Assembly: GCA_033239525.1 (NCBI GenBank) | Contig: BSYO01000034.1 | Span: forward strand, 3,968,001-4,032,000 | From: Nepenthes gracilis | Lineage: Eukaryota; Streptophyta; Magnoliopsida; Caryophyllales; Nepenthaceae | Direction of reading: 5' to 3' | DNA: 64,000 bases | In this document: positions 32,177 through 44,214 of the stretch, piece after piece | How the letters are laid out: every line of letters begins with the position of its first letter | Numbering within the stretch: the first letter of the stretch is position 1 | Notes under the pieces: model-generated | Databases searched by the model: none | Told to the model about the DNA's origin: nothing | What the model saw: the letters and a program-made list of their open reading frames with translations, nothing else | Position numbers and translations under genes: made by a program

Positions 32177-34274
32177 AAAAAAATTTAAGAATCAGTACTT
32201 TAAAAAAAAGTATTATCTAAAGATTTTTTAAAAATATATATCTATAAAATATTATTTATATTTAAAAATAAATTTTTTATGAAAATTATATTATATTAAA
32301 TTTTAAATCTCTAAAATTATTTATTGTCTCAAATATTTATGCATACTACAATTTCATATGTGAAGTGTTTAAACCTTATATGTATGATTTCACACAAGTT
32401 TTATGAAATATATACATTTAATTCATGTCGATCATATTTAAATATTGATTTTATATTACAATATTCTTATTTATTCTTAAATGATATTATTACTCTTGCG
32501 TGCCTTTGATTTTTATATATATGTTACTGTATGTTATATGTTTTGAAATAAATTGAAGAAATTATACTAATTATATCAATTTTTTTAAAAAAATTCTTTA
32601 GCATTATAATTGCATGTCTTAAACATTTAAATATATAATTTTACATGCGTTGAAATTTTATTGAAATGTTTTAGCATATTCTTAAAATGTACATAGATGT
32701 TCTTACATATCCATATACTTCTGCATGCCATTAATTTAATGAAAAGATAAGGAAAAATTCTATATATATTGAAATGTAAGGATATTTCTTCGGAATAAAA
32801 AAATAAAAATATATATTTATATTTGGGGAAAAGTTTTTATTGATTATGTACTGACTATTGTAGAAAATTAATGGTTATATATTATAATTTATTATAGTGA
32901 TAATCAATATTCAAACCTATTGTCCATGGGCTGAATATGCTACTTTAGCTCAATTTATAAGGTTATATATATACCGACCCATTTATAGGTCTTGAACAGT
33001 AACATATGGCCTTTAATTGTATGAAAATATATAAAATCAGAATTTGGATTAGTCACCCCTTTATCAATGCGGTCACTATTAATATTTGATCCACAAGTAC
33101 CTGTGTGGTTTGAGTATATTTATTTGACACAGTTTTAAAAAGAAATTGATTATTAACTTAAAAGAATTATGCACAACATACTTATGAATTATGCCATTGT
33201 TTCTAATATTGATCATATTTTATTCTAACCTATTTTAATATAAAGTTTATGTTTAATTATGAAAATTACATATATTACATATTTATTTGATACACGGTTT
33301 AAAGAAAAAAATTGATTACTAACTTAAAAGGATTATGCATAACATACTTATGAATTATGCCATTGTTTCTAATATTGATCATATTTCATTCTAACCTGTT
33401 TTAATATAAAGTTCATGTTTAACTATGAAAATTACATGCCATATATAGCAATTGGCTCATTTTTTTTCTTTAATTTTTACCAATCTTTCAAATTAGAGGG
33501 TTCAAGCCAATACTTACAGGTGATTGGATCAAAAAAATGGCCGATCTAAAGTAGTGTAGGATTTTGAATACTAATTTTGTAATTTGTAATGAGAACAAAT
33601 GTTGATGACAGTTCCAACTTTTTAGACTATGTTATATTCAGTTTATGGTGATATATAATTTTAGTTTGCTTTTAATAGTTTGATTGGATTACAATTTGGT
33701 CTACTCTAATTCAATATGAATGTTTTTCCTTACCAAGATCGAGGTCTCGTATGATCAGTATTTAGAGTTATTTTTAAATATGACATTTTGAGTCATGTGG
33801 TTTGAATATTTTATTTTAAGTCTATTAGCCTTTTTTATTATATTTGTAGTTGCGTCTCAATAATGTTTTGAGTTTTGGTTGGTGAATTAAATAAATAAGT
33901 TTTTGGCTGAATGAAGGACATTATTTGCTTCAAAGAACTTAAAGGATTATTTAGGTAAATATAGGACCTTGGGTTTGGAATGTGACATTTACGTTCATAC
34001 GCTTCTTCAGTTTAAATAACTTTCATAAGTTTTATGTTTGTACATGTCTGCACGACTTTGGCATGCTACACATTGCATATGTTTTATTGCATTTTTAATA
34101 TTATATGTATTTCGTTTTTCGATAACAAATATTGTCTTTTACTTGTTCATTTGCTATATTATTATATATAAATTTTATACATTCTAAACTTATCTAGACT
34201 CACTCTCATTGCCTTTCTGTTAACATTTTAGATTAGCAGTCTCGATTGTAATTGTAGGGACTTCAAATGATAAA
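32177..34274 (+). repeat. D1: AT-rich sequence related to D2, LTR-like fragment
   Basis: About 32880-33700 resembles 55690-56350. Shared words include GGTTATATATATA after a GCCC/GACCC..TATAGG motif, TTTAAT.GT.TGAAAAT, and GGCC.GA.TC. The 3' end (CTTATCTAGACTCACTCTCATTGCC, about 34190) resembles the conserved word near the end of many gypsy LTRs. No coding region was seen. It probably is an LTR or LTR fragment whose left side was lost or displaced where TatM sits. Ends and family are uncertain. Confidence 0.45.
33114..33440. repeat. Tandem duplication of about 165 bp inside D1
   Basis: 33114-33272 and 33278-33440 are near-identical neighbours. Both contain ATACTTATGAATTATGCCAT followed by TGTTTCTAATATTGATCATA. 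They differ at scattered bases. D2 has only one, more diverged copy, so the duplication arose after the copies split. Confidence 0.8.
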
Positions 34275-35984
34275 AAGGATTAACCCTAAATCATGAACCT
34301 TAAACCATTAACCATGAATCTTGAATTATAAACCCTGAACACTACACTTCTAACCATAAATCATAAACAAGAACTCCAAAACCTCAACCCCCAACCCCAA
34401 AACCTAAACATTTAACCCTGAATTCTAAATCCTTAATTATTAACTTAAAACCCATAACCCTTAACTTTAAATCTTGAACCGTTTACCCTAAACCTTAATG
34501 CCTCAATTCTAAAACCTAAACTCTAAACCATAAAACTCAACCCTAAAACCCTAAACCTCAAATACTAAATCATAAATCCCAAAACCTTAACACTTAACCC
34601 TAAACATTAATCCTTGAACCATGAACCCATAACCGTGATACTTAAAAGTGGGATCATAACTCTGAATTTGAAATCCTAAACCTTGAATATTGATCTCTAA
34701 AACATGAATCATGAACCCTTAATCCTTAACGCTAAACATGTAACCCTAACCCCTGCACCTTGAATCCTAAACTATTAACTCTAAACCCTATATCCTGAAC
34801 CCTAAAACCAAAATCCAAAAGCCCAATCTCTAAGACCTAAATGACATGCCATAAGCCTTAAGCCATGAACCCTAAGCCTACAACCCTAAGCCCTAAGTGT
34901 TAAGTCTAAGTCTTGAGCATTGAGCCCTGAGTGATATGCCCTAAGTTCTGAACCTTGAACTTAGAACTTTGAGTCTTGAGTCCTATGCCCTATGAATTAA
35001 GCCTTGTCCCATGAGTCTTGTGGTCGAAGCCGAGGGCTCTGACCTTTAACCCTTAGACCATGAACCATGAACCCTGAGTCGAGAACCCTAAACCCTTAAA
35101 TTTGGGCCCTAAACCCTAAGCCTAAAGTTGTAAGCACTAAGCTTTGAGCCTTATGACTTATGCCATAAACGTTGAGCTCTAAATCCTGAGTTCTAACCAT
35201 GAACCTTATACCCTAAACCCTTGTCCTAAGTCCAAATCCATAATCACCAATCCCAACTCCGTAAGCCATAATTCCTGAGCCTTAGTCTCTAAGGCATAAG
35301 CCCTAAACCCTAAGTCATAAGCTCTAAGCCCTATACCTTGAGCCCTAAGACCCAAGTGATAAGCTCGAAGACCTAAAACCTAAACCCTAACATCTAACCC
35401 CCTAACCCTAGTCCCCAAACCCAAGGCCCAAAACTCCAAATCCCAAATGGAAAACCTCAAACTCGAAACACCAAGCCTAAAATCAAAAACCCTAAACCAT
35501 GAACAATAATCTCCAAACCCCAAAATCTAAACCTCAAATCCAAAACATGAAACCCTAAACCATGAACTTTAAACCCTTAACACTAAATTTTGAACCATGA
35601 ACCCAATACCCAGAATCCTAAACCCCTAAACCCAAACCCCAAAACCCTAGCATATACCTTCTAACCCCTGAACCATGAACTCTAATTTCAAAACCTTGAA
35701 TCCAAAATACTAAACTTTAAATTCTGTTTTTTGAACCCCAAAACCTAAATCCAAAATCCAAAACCTTAAACCCCAAACTCTAAACTCTATACCCTAAACC
35801 TCAAACTATAACCAAATCCTAAACACCAAACCCTAATTCATCAACCCAATACCAAAAAACCAAAACCTCAAATTGCATACTCCAAACCCAAAATCCCAAA
35901 TCTCAAACTCTAAAGCTTAAGCCCTAATCCCTAAACCACAAATTCCAAATCCCAAAGACTAAACCCTAAATTCTAAAGCTTACA
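34275..35984. repeat. Degenerate telomere-like (CCCTAAA)n tract, 1.7 kb
   Basis: The plus strand is an almost continuous series of 7-8-bp words around CCCTAAA/CCATAAA/CCTTAAC, for example AACCCTAAACCATGAAC and CCTAAACCCTAACATC. The phase drifts and many units are altered (CCCTAAG, CCATGAA, CCCCAAA), so it is old. Plant telomeres are TTTAGGG repeats, and this is the C-rich strand. It begins right after the D1 sequence and ends where the TekOut gag remnant begins. No gene is present. Confidence 0.85.
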
Positions 35985-36699
35985 TAATGAACTCAACACT
36001 AAAAATACTTAATTTTGAGTCCCAATTCCTAAACACTATTTGTTTTAGCTTCCTTTGTGCTATAAATTCAGTATTTTCAAGAAAAAACTGTGCCATTAGC
36101 TCTTTTAATTTAAGTCTTTCCAAAAGTCAATGCTTAATTTTTCTTGAACAATTTCCTCTTATTTGGTACGCTAGCACAATTTTGTATATCCGGTCTGGTA
36201 CATTGTTTCCATGAAAACTTTAGCCTTATCCGAATCCATCTTCGCAATCCTAAAATAATGTTCAAGATTGAAGATGAAATTGTAAAATCCTTTGAATGTT
36301 GCACACCACCATATAAGTGAGATTTTGAAGGCTTGACTATGTCGTCAATCAAGGCAGTGCACACTAGAAGGCTTATCTTACTAGCGAGCTCATCATTCTC
36401 TTATTGCAACACACTTATTGTGTTGCAAATATTATTAGTTAGGTCTTTGATCACCTCTTCAAGGGACCTTAATTGGATGATGAGACTATTCGTCCATCTT
36501 TCTATTTTGTCAAAAGATTTGTCTTGAGTTTCATAATGAATTACTACAATTGGATGAACCGTAAGAGTCATATGAGTAGCCAGCAGAACTACATGAATCA
36601 TATGAGTTGTCTGCTGTGGTACTGTTTGAGCTATTACTATCCCACTATATATGATTTTTCTAAAACCAAGGCCTTTCTTAATGTTCCTCTTATAAGTTA
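35985..36699 (-). pseudogene. TekOut gag remnant (Ty3/gypsy)
   Basis: On the minus strand, just downstream of the primer site, the sequence encodes in shifting frames SHLYGGVQHSKDF, then LEHYFRIAKMDSDKAKVFME, then LENTEFIAQRKLKQ. These words fit the plant Retrotrans_gag pattern (YGG..D.KELE.FLWD.EQYF, and F.P.N..Y.ARRKL). At least two frameshifts and several stops are present. The gene is cut off by the telomere-like tract at about 35985; no protease or pol follows. Confidence 0.75.
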
Positions 36700-36712
36700 G
36701 GTTCTGATACCA
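36700..36712 (-). other. TekOut primer-binding site (initiator-Met tRNA type)
   Basis: On the minus strand TGGTATCAGAACC lies 2 bp past the end of the LTR at 36715. TGGTATCAGAGC is the usual plant site pairing with the 3' end of initiator methionine tRNA. Confidence 0.8.
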
Positions 36713-38656
36713 GCTATCACGGTCTAAATTTTATACTAATAAAACCATGCAGCAAATCCGTTCCTATTGGGAAGTTGATCTGCAAGCACCATAAGTGTCG
36801 ATATTGATATTGGGAGGTAAATGTCAAAATTACACTAGTATCAAATACAAAAATTCAATTAAGTAATCAATAATAATATGTAACAATTAGATATGAAAGG
36901 AAATTTTAGGAAATCGTTTCCCTATGTAGATAACTTTTGGTCTGTTCACCACTAATACATAGTATATATAAAAGTCTCTAATTTTTATAATAGGATATCT
37001 AATTTTTTTTACAATACTGAAATTTAAACTAAATTTACTTAAAATTTTACAAAAATTTTAAAATATGAGAAAAATTATATATATGACGTACCGTATTTCG
37101 AATCGAAAATTCAGTAGAGTTCTGACTATAATATAAATATCGACCAAATATAAAATCCTGTAAATATCCTGTATAACAATTAAATAATCTACAAAATATA
37201 AAACACAGGATCCAAAAGCCACCAACTATACGTGGCACCAACGTTACAACTCCGGTACAACGTTGGCTCAAACAATATGCCACTAGGTACAAAAACAAAC
37301 CACATTAACTTGCAAAAGCATATATACTTACATCTAAATAGCGAAAACTAGATTATCTCTACATCATTATCATCATACATCGACACTAATATACAAATCT
37401 ATTAGAAATACAAAATATTCCATCAGAAGATATAAAACTACATAACTAAGTCCATGAAGTCGTCTTCCATGTCTTCGAGTCTAGCCGACTCAAATCCTCT
37501 ACCCTGCCCCGTTGGGTACAACTCATACTCATTTGGAGGGAGACAAATAGTAAGAGTGAGCAAAAATTCAGTAAGATATATATATATATATATGAAGGAA
37601 CAATGATACATATGAGACCATAAATCATGGTTCAGAAAAGAATGTTTTCATAATTCGTTTCATATTTATGTAGTTCATTTCCTTTATCTTTTCTTAGTCA
37701 TCAAATCATGTCGGAAACTTACTTCGTTTGAAGGTCAGGGGTCAGTAGGCCTTATTGACAAAGCAGTAGTCGATCATAGCCTGGATTGTATTTTCTCCTA
37801 CACAATCAAAAGCCATCTCCTCCTACTTAAGACCTAGAGGCAAGCCATTTACATACAATCCCTATGGATTGGGCCAATAGCCACAAGCGGCACCAAAACA
37901 AACAACGACCTTCCACTATAATATATTAAGGTATGCCAAGAAATATCACCCGCTATAAAATACGGTCAGGATAATCCTTGAGATTTCACTGTAATATTTT
38001 TGGTATCTTAAAGTATACTATCTGTTGAACGACTATCGGTCCAAGTTTTTTCTTCTCATTTTCTCAAAAAATCCTACTCTTAAGCACAAAATCTTTCGTT
38101 CCTATTCTGATGGAAAACGGTTCATAAGTCAATCAATTTTTTGTTCCGAAGAACGGTTGATAAGTCCATCACTTAAGTGTAGAATATCCCTTCTTGGTTC
38201 TTTTTCCATAAAACTTATTCAGATTCATATTTTCGTATTCCATATGAGCTTAAATCCTTACGTTTCTTAATTTCATGCATAGTTTCCATTTCACATTAAA
38301 CCAAACATAACTTTCGAAATGCTTTGATACGAATGCGGATAATCAGTTCTCATGCTTATGATTTCATGTACAATTTACCATAAAACTTGAGGCTTATAAA
38401 ACATTCTTACCGTAAGGAGCCATATATAACTTTAGAGCTTTCGAATGATAAATCCCTTCACATATGCATATAATATAATTTCCAAAGCATATGCAAGATG
38501 ATACATTTAATATACATGTGATTAAACGTCATTGTTATTATCCAACAATATTTTAGAATATGTAAAATTTATTGTATGTAATTCCGTTGGCATAAATACC
38601 AAATATACGGGTGCCTGCGTCCATAAAATAAGAATTACGAATTTCCAAAGCCAAAT

Positions 38657-40980
38657 TGTCACAACTCAGAATCTCAAATACAGGTCAAAATAAAATCTAA
38701 AATAATATATTCTATCAACCATTAAAAAACCAACCCAGGTATGACAATCCATATACATACAAGATCCAACATAATAAAACCCATACAAGATCTCATCGGA
38801 TATAAATCCGAACAAATAAAATACATAACCTGCTATCTAAATATCGTAAGGGAAGTATCCCAATATATAACAACTCTAATATTTTTCATACAAGGATCAG
38901 GGCCATCATCCAACTATAAAAAATAACCATAGCACACTCTCAAGATCAGAGACAGACCCAACATAACATCTCCACTCACGGAAAAAGATATTCGTGCCAG
39001 ATCAGTTCTGAATTCCTATAAGAGTATCTATACCACTAGTTTGAAGGGATAAAATATAAAAACGTGAGTCGAAGGCTCAGCAAGTACCATCATCATATAA
39101 AATAGTACCTATAATCAGAGGAAGGGATATCACGTAATAACCACATAAAACAAAATACAATATCCGTGAAATCCATGAAAACTAAGGAGATGTCTTGTAC
39201 TAAATCATCGTCCGTATCAAACAGTCTCTCCGAGACATAATTGTAATAAATAACAATCTGGTCAAATCTCATAGATGATATTATATCATATGATCTGAGA
39301 TCACATTACATAATTATGACTGTCACCACATCCATATGGGACACATACCATCGTCCGGATCCAAATTTCATATCTCATATGCTAAAATTAAAGGAAATAC
39401 CATCGTCCGGATCCAAGGCTTAACGTAACAATACGTATGAGACATTTCTATCGCCCATCCGTGGGCCAAACCACGTATCTCAAATCACGGTCCACCCAAA
39501 TACATATAGAAATATAAAGTATATACGAAATTGGAGAACCAAAGATCAATAATACCAGCTTAAGAAAGGGTTACCATCGTCCGATAACCACGGCTATATC
39601 AGTTGCGATTTAAGCCAGCAGCTTAAGGCTCAACTACGGTTTAGGACAGTAGTTCAAGGCCATCCATATACTCTATCTCCCATGATTAGGAACTTGCCCA
39701 CTATATTTTACCACTTGCAGCTTTAACTGCAATCTCAAGTTTTAGTTATATATTAGAACGTTTGAATATATTATTCCATCAATTCCTTACAATAGTTCTC
39801 ATTTAAATATACAGTGGGGTAGGTCAGTTACTAAACGTCTCAACCTTCCTGTTGGCGAAAGTGAGACAACATATCACAAAGTCCCCGTCGGAACTAAGCT
39901 TCCCTATCGGGAGCGGTACCAATATCTCATACCTCGGATCACATATAACGACCCATCGGGTCTTAGACCACCATGGTCCCATAGTGACCTCGCCCCCAGC
40001 AGCATGCATGTGGACCAATACTTGGCTTGATTCATGGTTCCACAACATACGGATACACAAATATACATATGTACCATACGGGTGTCTGAAAACCCTTCAA
40101 ATCAAAAATACCTATGTAAAACCACCACATGACTAATAAAGCATACATGCATGTATGTAATTAATAAATTGGGTGTATTTTAAAATATATACATGTTAGT
40201 AAAATCTCCAACAGTAGTCAAAATATATTAGAAATTAAATCAAATTAAAAATAGAGCTAGATGATACTTGGTTCAAGTCTATACTTTACATATCTAAAGA
40301 AAGGATATTCTAAAGCACCCAAATCAGGCCTCTCTCTCCTACCGACATAAAGTCCACGCACTGCTGCCTCTCTCTTTTGCGCTGCCCTTTGTCGTGCACA
40401 CCACCATTGCACCACCTCTCCCGTGACCGTTGCTGCCTCACCGATGAGTCGCCGCTGCCACCTCTGCCTCCTCTCGCGACTGCCATCCTTCCCCAATGAA
40501 CCCTCTCTCTCCTCGCCATGCCCCTTCTCTCGAGTGGCTTCTCCTGTGCACGCTGTGCCATCGCCGCTATCATCGCGGCCACACCCACGGGCCACTGTTG
40601 CGCCACCTTCCTCTCTCTCCCTCCTTCTCCCTCTTTTCGCTTCTCCTTCCTCCTCCTCTCAATGCGAAACCCTAACCCGCCTCACTCCCTCTCTCCTCTT
40701 TCCTTTCTCCCCCTCTTCTCTGTCCCCGATCCCATTTCTCCTCTCTTCTCTTTTTCTTCTTTTGTTTCATAATAATAATAATAATAATTATTATTATTAT
40801 TATTTTATTCTAAAATCCAATCAGTACTCGGATGATAACACAAACGCACTTCAAGCACGACTCTATAATTTCAATCATTCCTCAAAATTTCATAATATTT
40901 TAATTTATTTTTATTAAGTTTGAAATATCCAAAATCATAATTAGTATTAAAATAATCTAAATGGGATCCAGAACATTACA
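38657..40980 (-). repeat. TekIn 3' LTR (2324 bp)
   Basis: On the plus strand it runs from TGTCACAAC to GAACATTACA. It matches 47353 onward along its length (for example AAGATCTCATCGGATAT, AGTTTGAAGGGATAAAATAT, CCGATCCCATTTCTCCTCTC). It has an ATT microsatellite at about 40771-40803 and a CT-rich leader-like block at 40330-40760. The long Pro/Ser-rich frames in that block are composition effects. Confidence 0.88.
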
Positions 40981-43900
40981 TTCTCTCCTTCTTATAAAAA
41001 TTTCGTTCTTGAAATTTATGCACATCAATCTTTAAATGGATAAGGACAATTCTTCCGAACTTAACCCCAATCAAAAGATTCCTCTAAAAATCTGATCCTC
41101 AATACATGATCTTTTTATCCCAATTTCGGAACCAAAACCCCAACATACAATAAATCTTTGCCAATTTCGAACGACTCAAACTCAATCACGTGGGATGAAT
41201 CACATGCGAATCTCTCAACCGAAAGATTTTCAAAAAACATCATAACCAAAATGTCGTCTTATTTCTCAATGCTTGATCTCTTCTACCTCAAAAATTTGTG
41301 ACGAAACCCTAGCATAAAATAACTCCATCTAAATCAGCAACAATTCACACTCAATCACATGCCAAGGGTCAACCCATATTTCTCACAACATACATACATT
41401 AAACATATCAAAATGATTCCGCTAAACTGGGGACAATGCCAATCTACTGGCCACCTCTCCAATTGGCTGCAAAACCTCAAAAGGCTTATCGAACCTCAAC
41501 CTCATTCTATCATTTGCCCCCGAAACTTGAAAAATTCTTCTCTTCATGATACTTTTAGAAACATCTGATCACTCTTCTTAGACATCCAATCGGGCTGTAA
41601 ATTTGATCTCTTACTTCAATCCTCAAATCAAATCTTGTAACTGATAATCTCCACATGCTTTCACTCTATAACTTTAATCGATCATCTGCTTCCAATCGCA
41701 ATCAAGGGCTTCAAAATTTTGAATACCTTACAATCTCCTCATCTCGATAATGTGTCAACGGCCAAACCTAGAAATGACATTCTGATCAGCAAGCAATGTG
41801 CCGACTTCATCAGCTTAATCCATCGTCATCTGAATTGTCATCCAATTTCTCGTTGTCCAATGCAGATCAGAAATAAAATCTCAAAGGCTTTTTCTTCTTG
41901 GCTTCTTCCTTTAGGCATGAGACACATAATCAACTCACTACTCCACTAGGTTGAGAATCTTTGATATTCCTTTTGAATTTAGACCACTCCAACTCCACTA
42001 TAGCTGCTAATAACCTCAACTGCTCCCCAAGCATTCATCTATCAATCGAGGCTCTGCTTGATTGTGTCCAGCTTCATGACGGTTCGACCAAAAATGACTT
42101 CATCTCTAATCTTCACAAGAGATTCTTCCGCAAATAGGAGCTTGGTTTGAAGCCCAATCCTAGCAGGAATTATTCACCAATAACTCTACAACGGAAACTC
42201 CTAATGTAACTCTGATCTTGAATAACATACACATAGGCTAAGAATGGATCTACCTACCTACCACTTTGTCGACAAAAATTACCTTCTACTCCATGAGATT
42301 TTCAGGCCGATCCATTGAAGCAGCCACTTCTTCTAAATCGCAGGACTCAACAAAACCTCTACATAATTAATGTCCTCAAACCGGAATTCAAATCAGATTC
42401 TCTACCTAAAAATCCAAATCGAACCTTACAACGGAGAGCTACAAACCTACATGCTTCCGCTTTCTCTTATAAACATATAACACATCAAATCTGAAAACTT
42501 TCAACCCAAAATATTGCCAATAATATTCTCCTTCTTGGCTAACACCGAAACTCACCATCACAGCACTTAAGAGATCCACCCACTTACATTGCCACATGAT
42601 TAACTCCTTTTATGAAATAATTTCTTCAAGCCCCTATGATCACTGAAACCACAATTCCCTCTTCGTGCAACAACACCTCTAAATTCTCAGAGCAAAGACA
42701 TCAACTGCTAACTCCAAACAATGAGTGGAGTAACCTTGATCATAGACATTCTACCGCCATAACTAATAGGCAACCACCCGAATACGCTGCATCAGAACAC
42801 ATCCTCAAATCTTCCTTGGAAGCATTACAACCTATTCACAATTAACTTTATCTATTAGGGATCGACCAAATCGACATTGCAGATAATCCGCTCTTCATTT
42901 CTTGAAAGCCCTCCTCACAATTACTATTTCAATAAACATTGATAGCTTCAAAGCCAAACGTCCTACGGAAACTACAATTCTCGAGGAATCCTCAACAAAT
43001 CGCTTGACAGATTCAACCAAACCCAATAAATTGCACACCTTCATGACAACCGATGACCTTTTCCAATTGGCCACTGCTTCAATTTTCTCCAAATCTACAA
43101 ACATGCCATCGAAGAAACAACACGCCAAAAATAACACTATTTTTAACCAAACTCGCATCTCTTCAATTGGACAAATAACAAATTACCCTTCGTAGTTATG
43201 ACACAGTTTTCAGACAAACCTCATTCCCCACATAAATTTCTTAAACAAATCAAGATATCATTAACGAAACCATCACAAATAAACCCAAATACGGCCAGAA
43301 GATCTAATTAATAAGATTCATAAAATATGCCAACAAAATCACTAACTCAAAAACACCACCGAAGCTCACAACGACCGTACTTTTATCTTGAAGGCTATCT
43401 CAAGAATTTTCTCCCGATTATCCTTAATTGATAATACTCCAAATGCAGATCGAGTTTAGAAAATATCGAACCCTAACCATTGATCAAACAAATCACCTAT
43501 CAATTTCCAACATTCACCTATCAAATGATTCATTTTTCAAACGAATTAAATTTTTAAAAATTCATAGATAATCTCATCGGTTCATCTAGCTCATCCCAAA
43601 GGCATTAAATACCCCACGGCAATGCACTCAACTAATGCCTCATCGATTCTATGTAGGGTCTTCGAAATCGATGTCACTCCCAACACAACCTCAACAACAA
43701 CCTCAATTATCGATCAGAAGACAATCCAGGCTAATCCTTTCCTCTAAGAAATATCCTCAAATTACTATATGATCAAAAAATCCTTAAAACTATATAATAA
43801 ATCCCAAATGTGATCGCACGTGCCAAATAAACTCAGCACACATCTTCATCAAATACTTAGAGGCAAAACAATATCAATTTCATCATCTCTCAATCGACTC

Positions 43901-44214
43901 TTCCTCATACTCAAAATTCACAACCCAAATTATAAATCAAAATATTCCTTCTGAATAATCTATACTAGCATGACAACTTGCCAATCAAATCACTCCTAAT
44001 ATCACATCAAAGTCTAACACCTCAAATAAAATCAGATCAATCAATTATTTATACCTATAGACCCAGATTGAATATCGGGGTCCACAATCTTAACAGATCA
44101 AAGGTTTACCCATCAGAGGTAGACATTATCAAAGCTCGTTCTAAAGATTAAAAACACATACAATATTTACGTACAATCTTAAAGGCCAGAGGTTTATTTC
44201 CTTGCCTCAGCAAA
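40981..44214 (-). pseudogene. TekIn pol relic (protease, RT, RNase H, integrase)
   Basis: Read on the minus strand from high to low coordinate: a DVILG word (about 43989-44011, the protease-RT linker of Tekay pol); the RT palm near 43257-43268, where DGFVNDILI replaces IVFIDDILI; an open stretch at 42895-43158 with DLEKIEAVANWKRSS, LLGLVESVKRFVED and RRAFKK, matching the RT/RNase H connection of Ty3/gypsy elements; integrase-like traces about 42000-42300; and an integrase tail at about 41230-41500 (LRFDKPFEVLQPIGEVASRL, then the H-V-I-E word). The segment 40981-41230 ends with the usual AATTTC..ACGAAATTTTT..AAGGAG word before the LTR. Stops and frameshifts are everywhere. Confidence 0.82.

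Noticed and set aside
34275..35984. Active telomere or chromosome end
   Set aside because: The repeats are too degenerate and are flanked by other DNA on both sides, so it is an interstitial remnant.
40257..40917. Long Ser/Pro/Arg-rich frames on both strands in the TekIn 3' LTR
   Set aside because: The block is CT-rich leader-like LTR sequence, repeated at 49011-49499 in the other LTR with shifted frames; composition explains the open frames.
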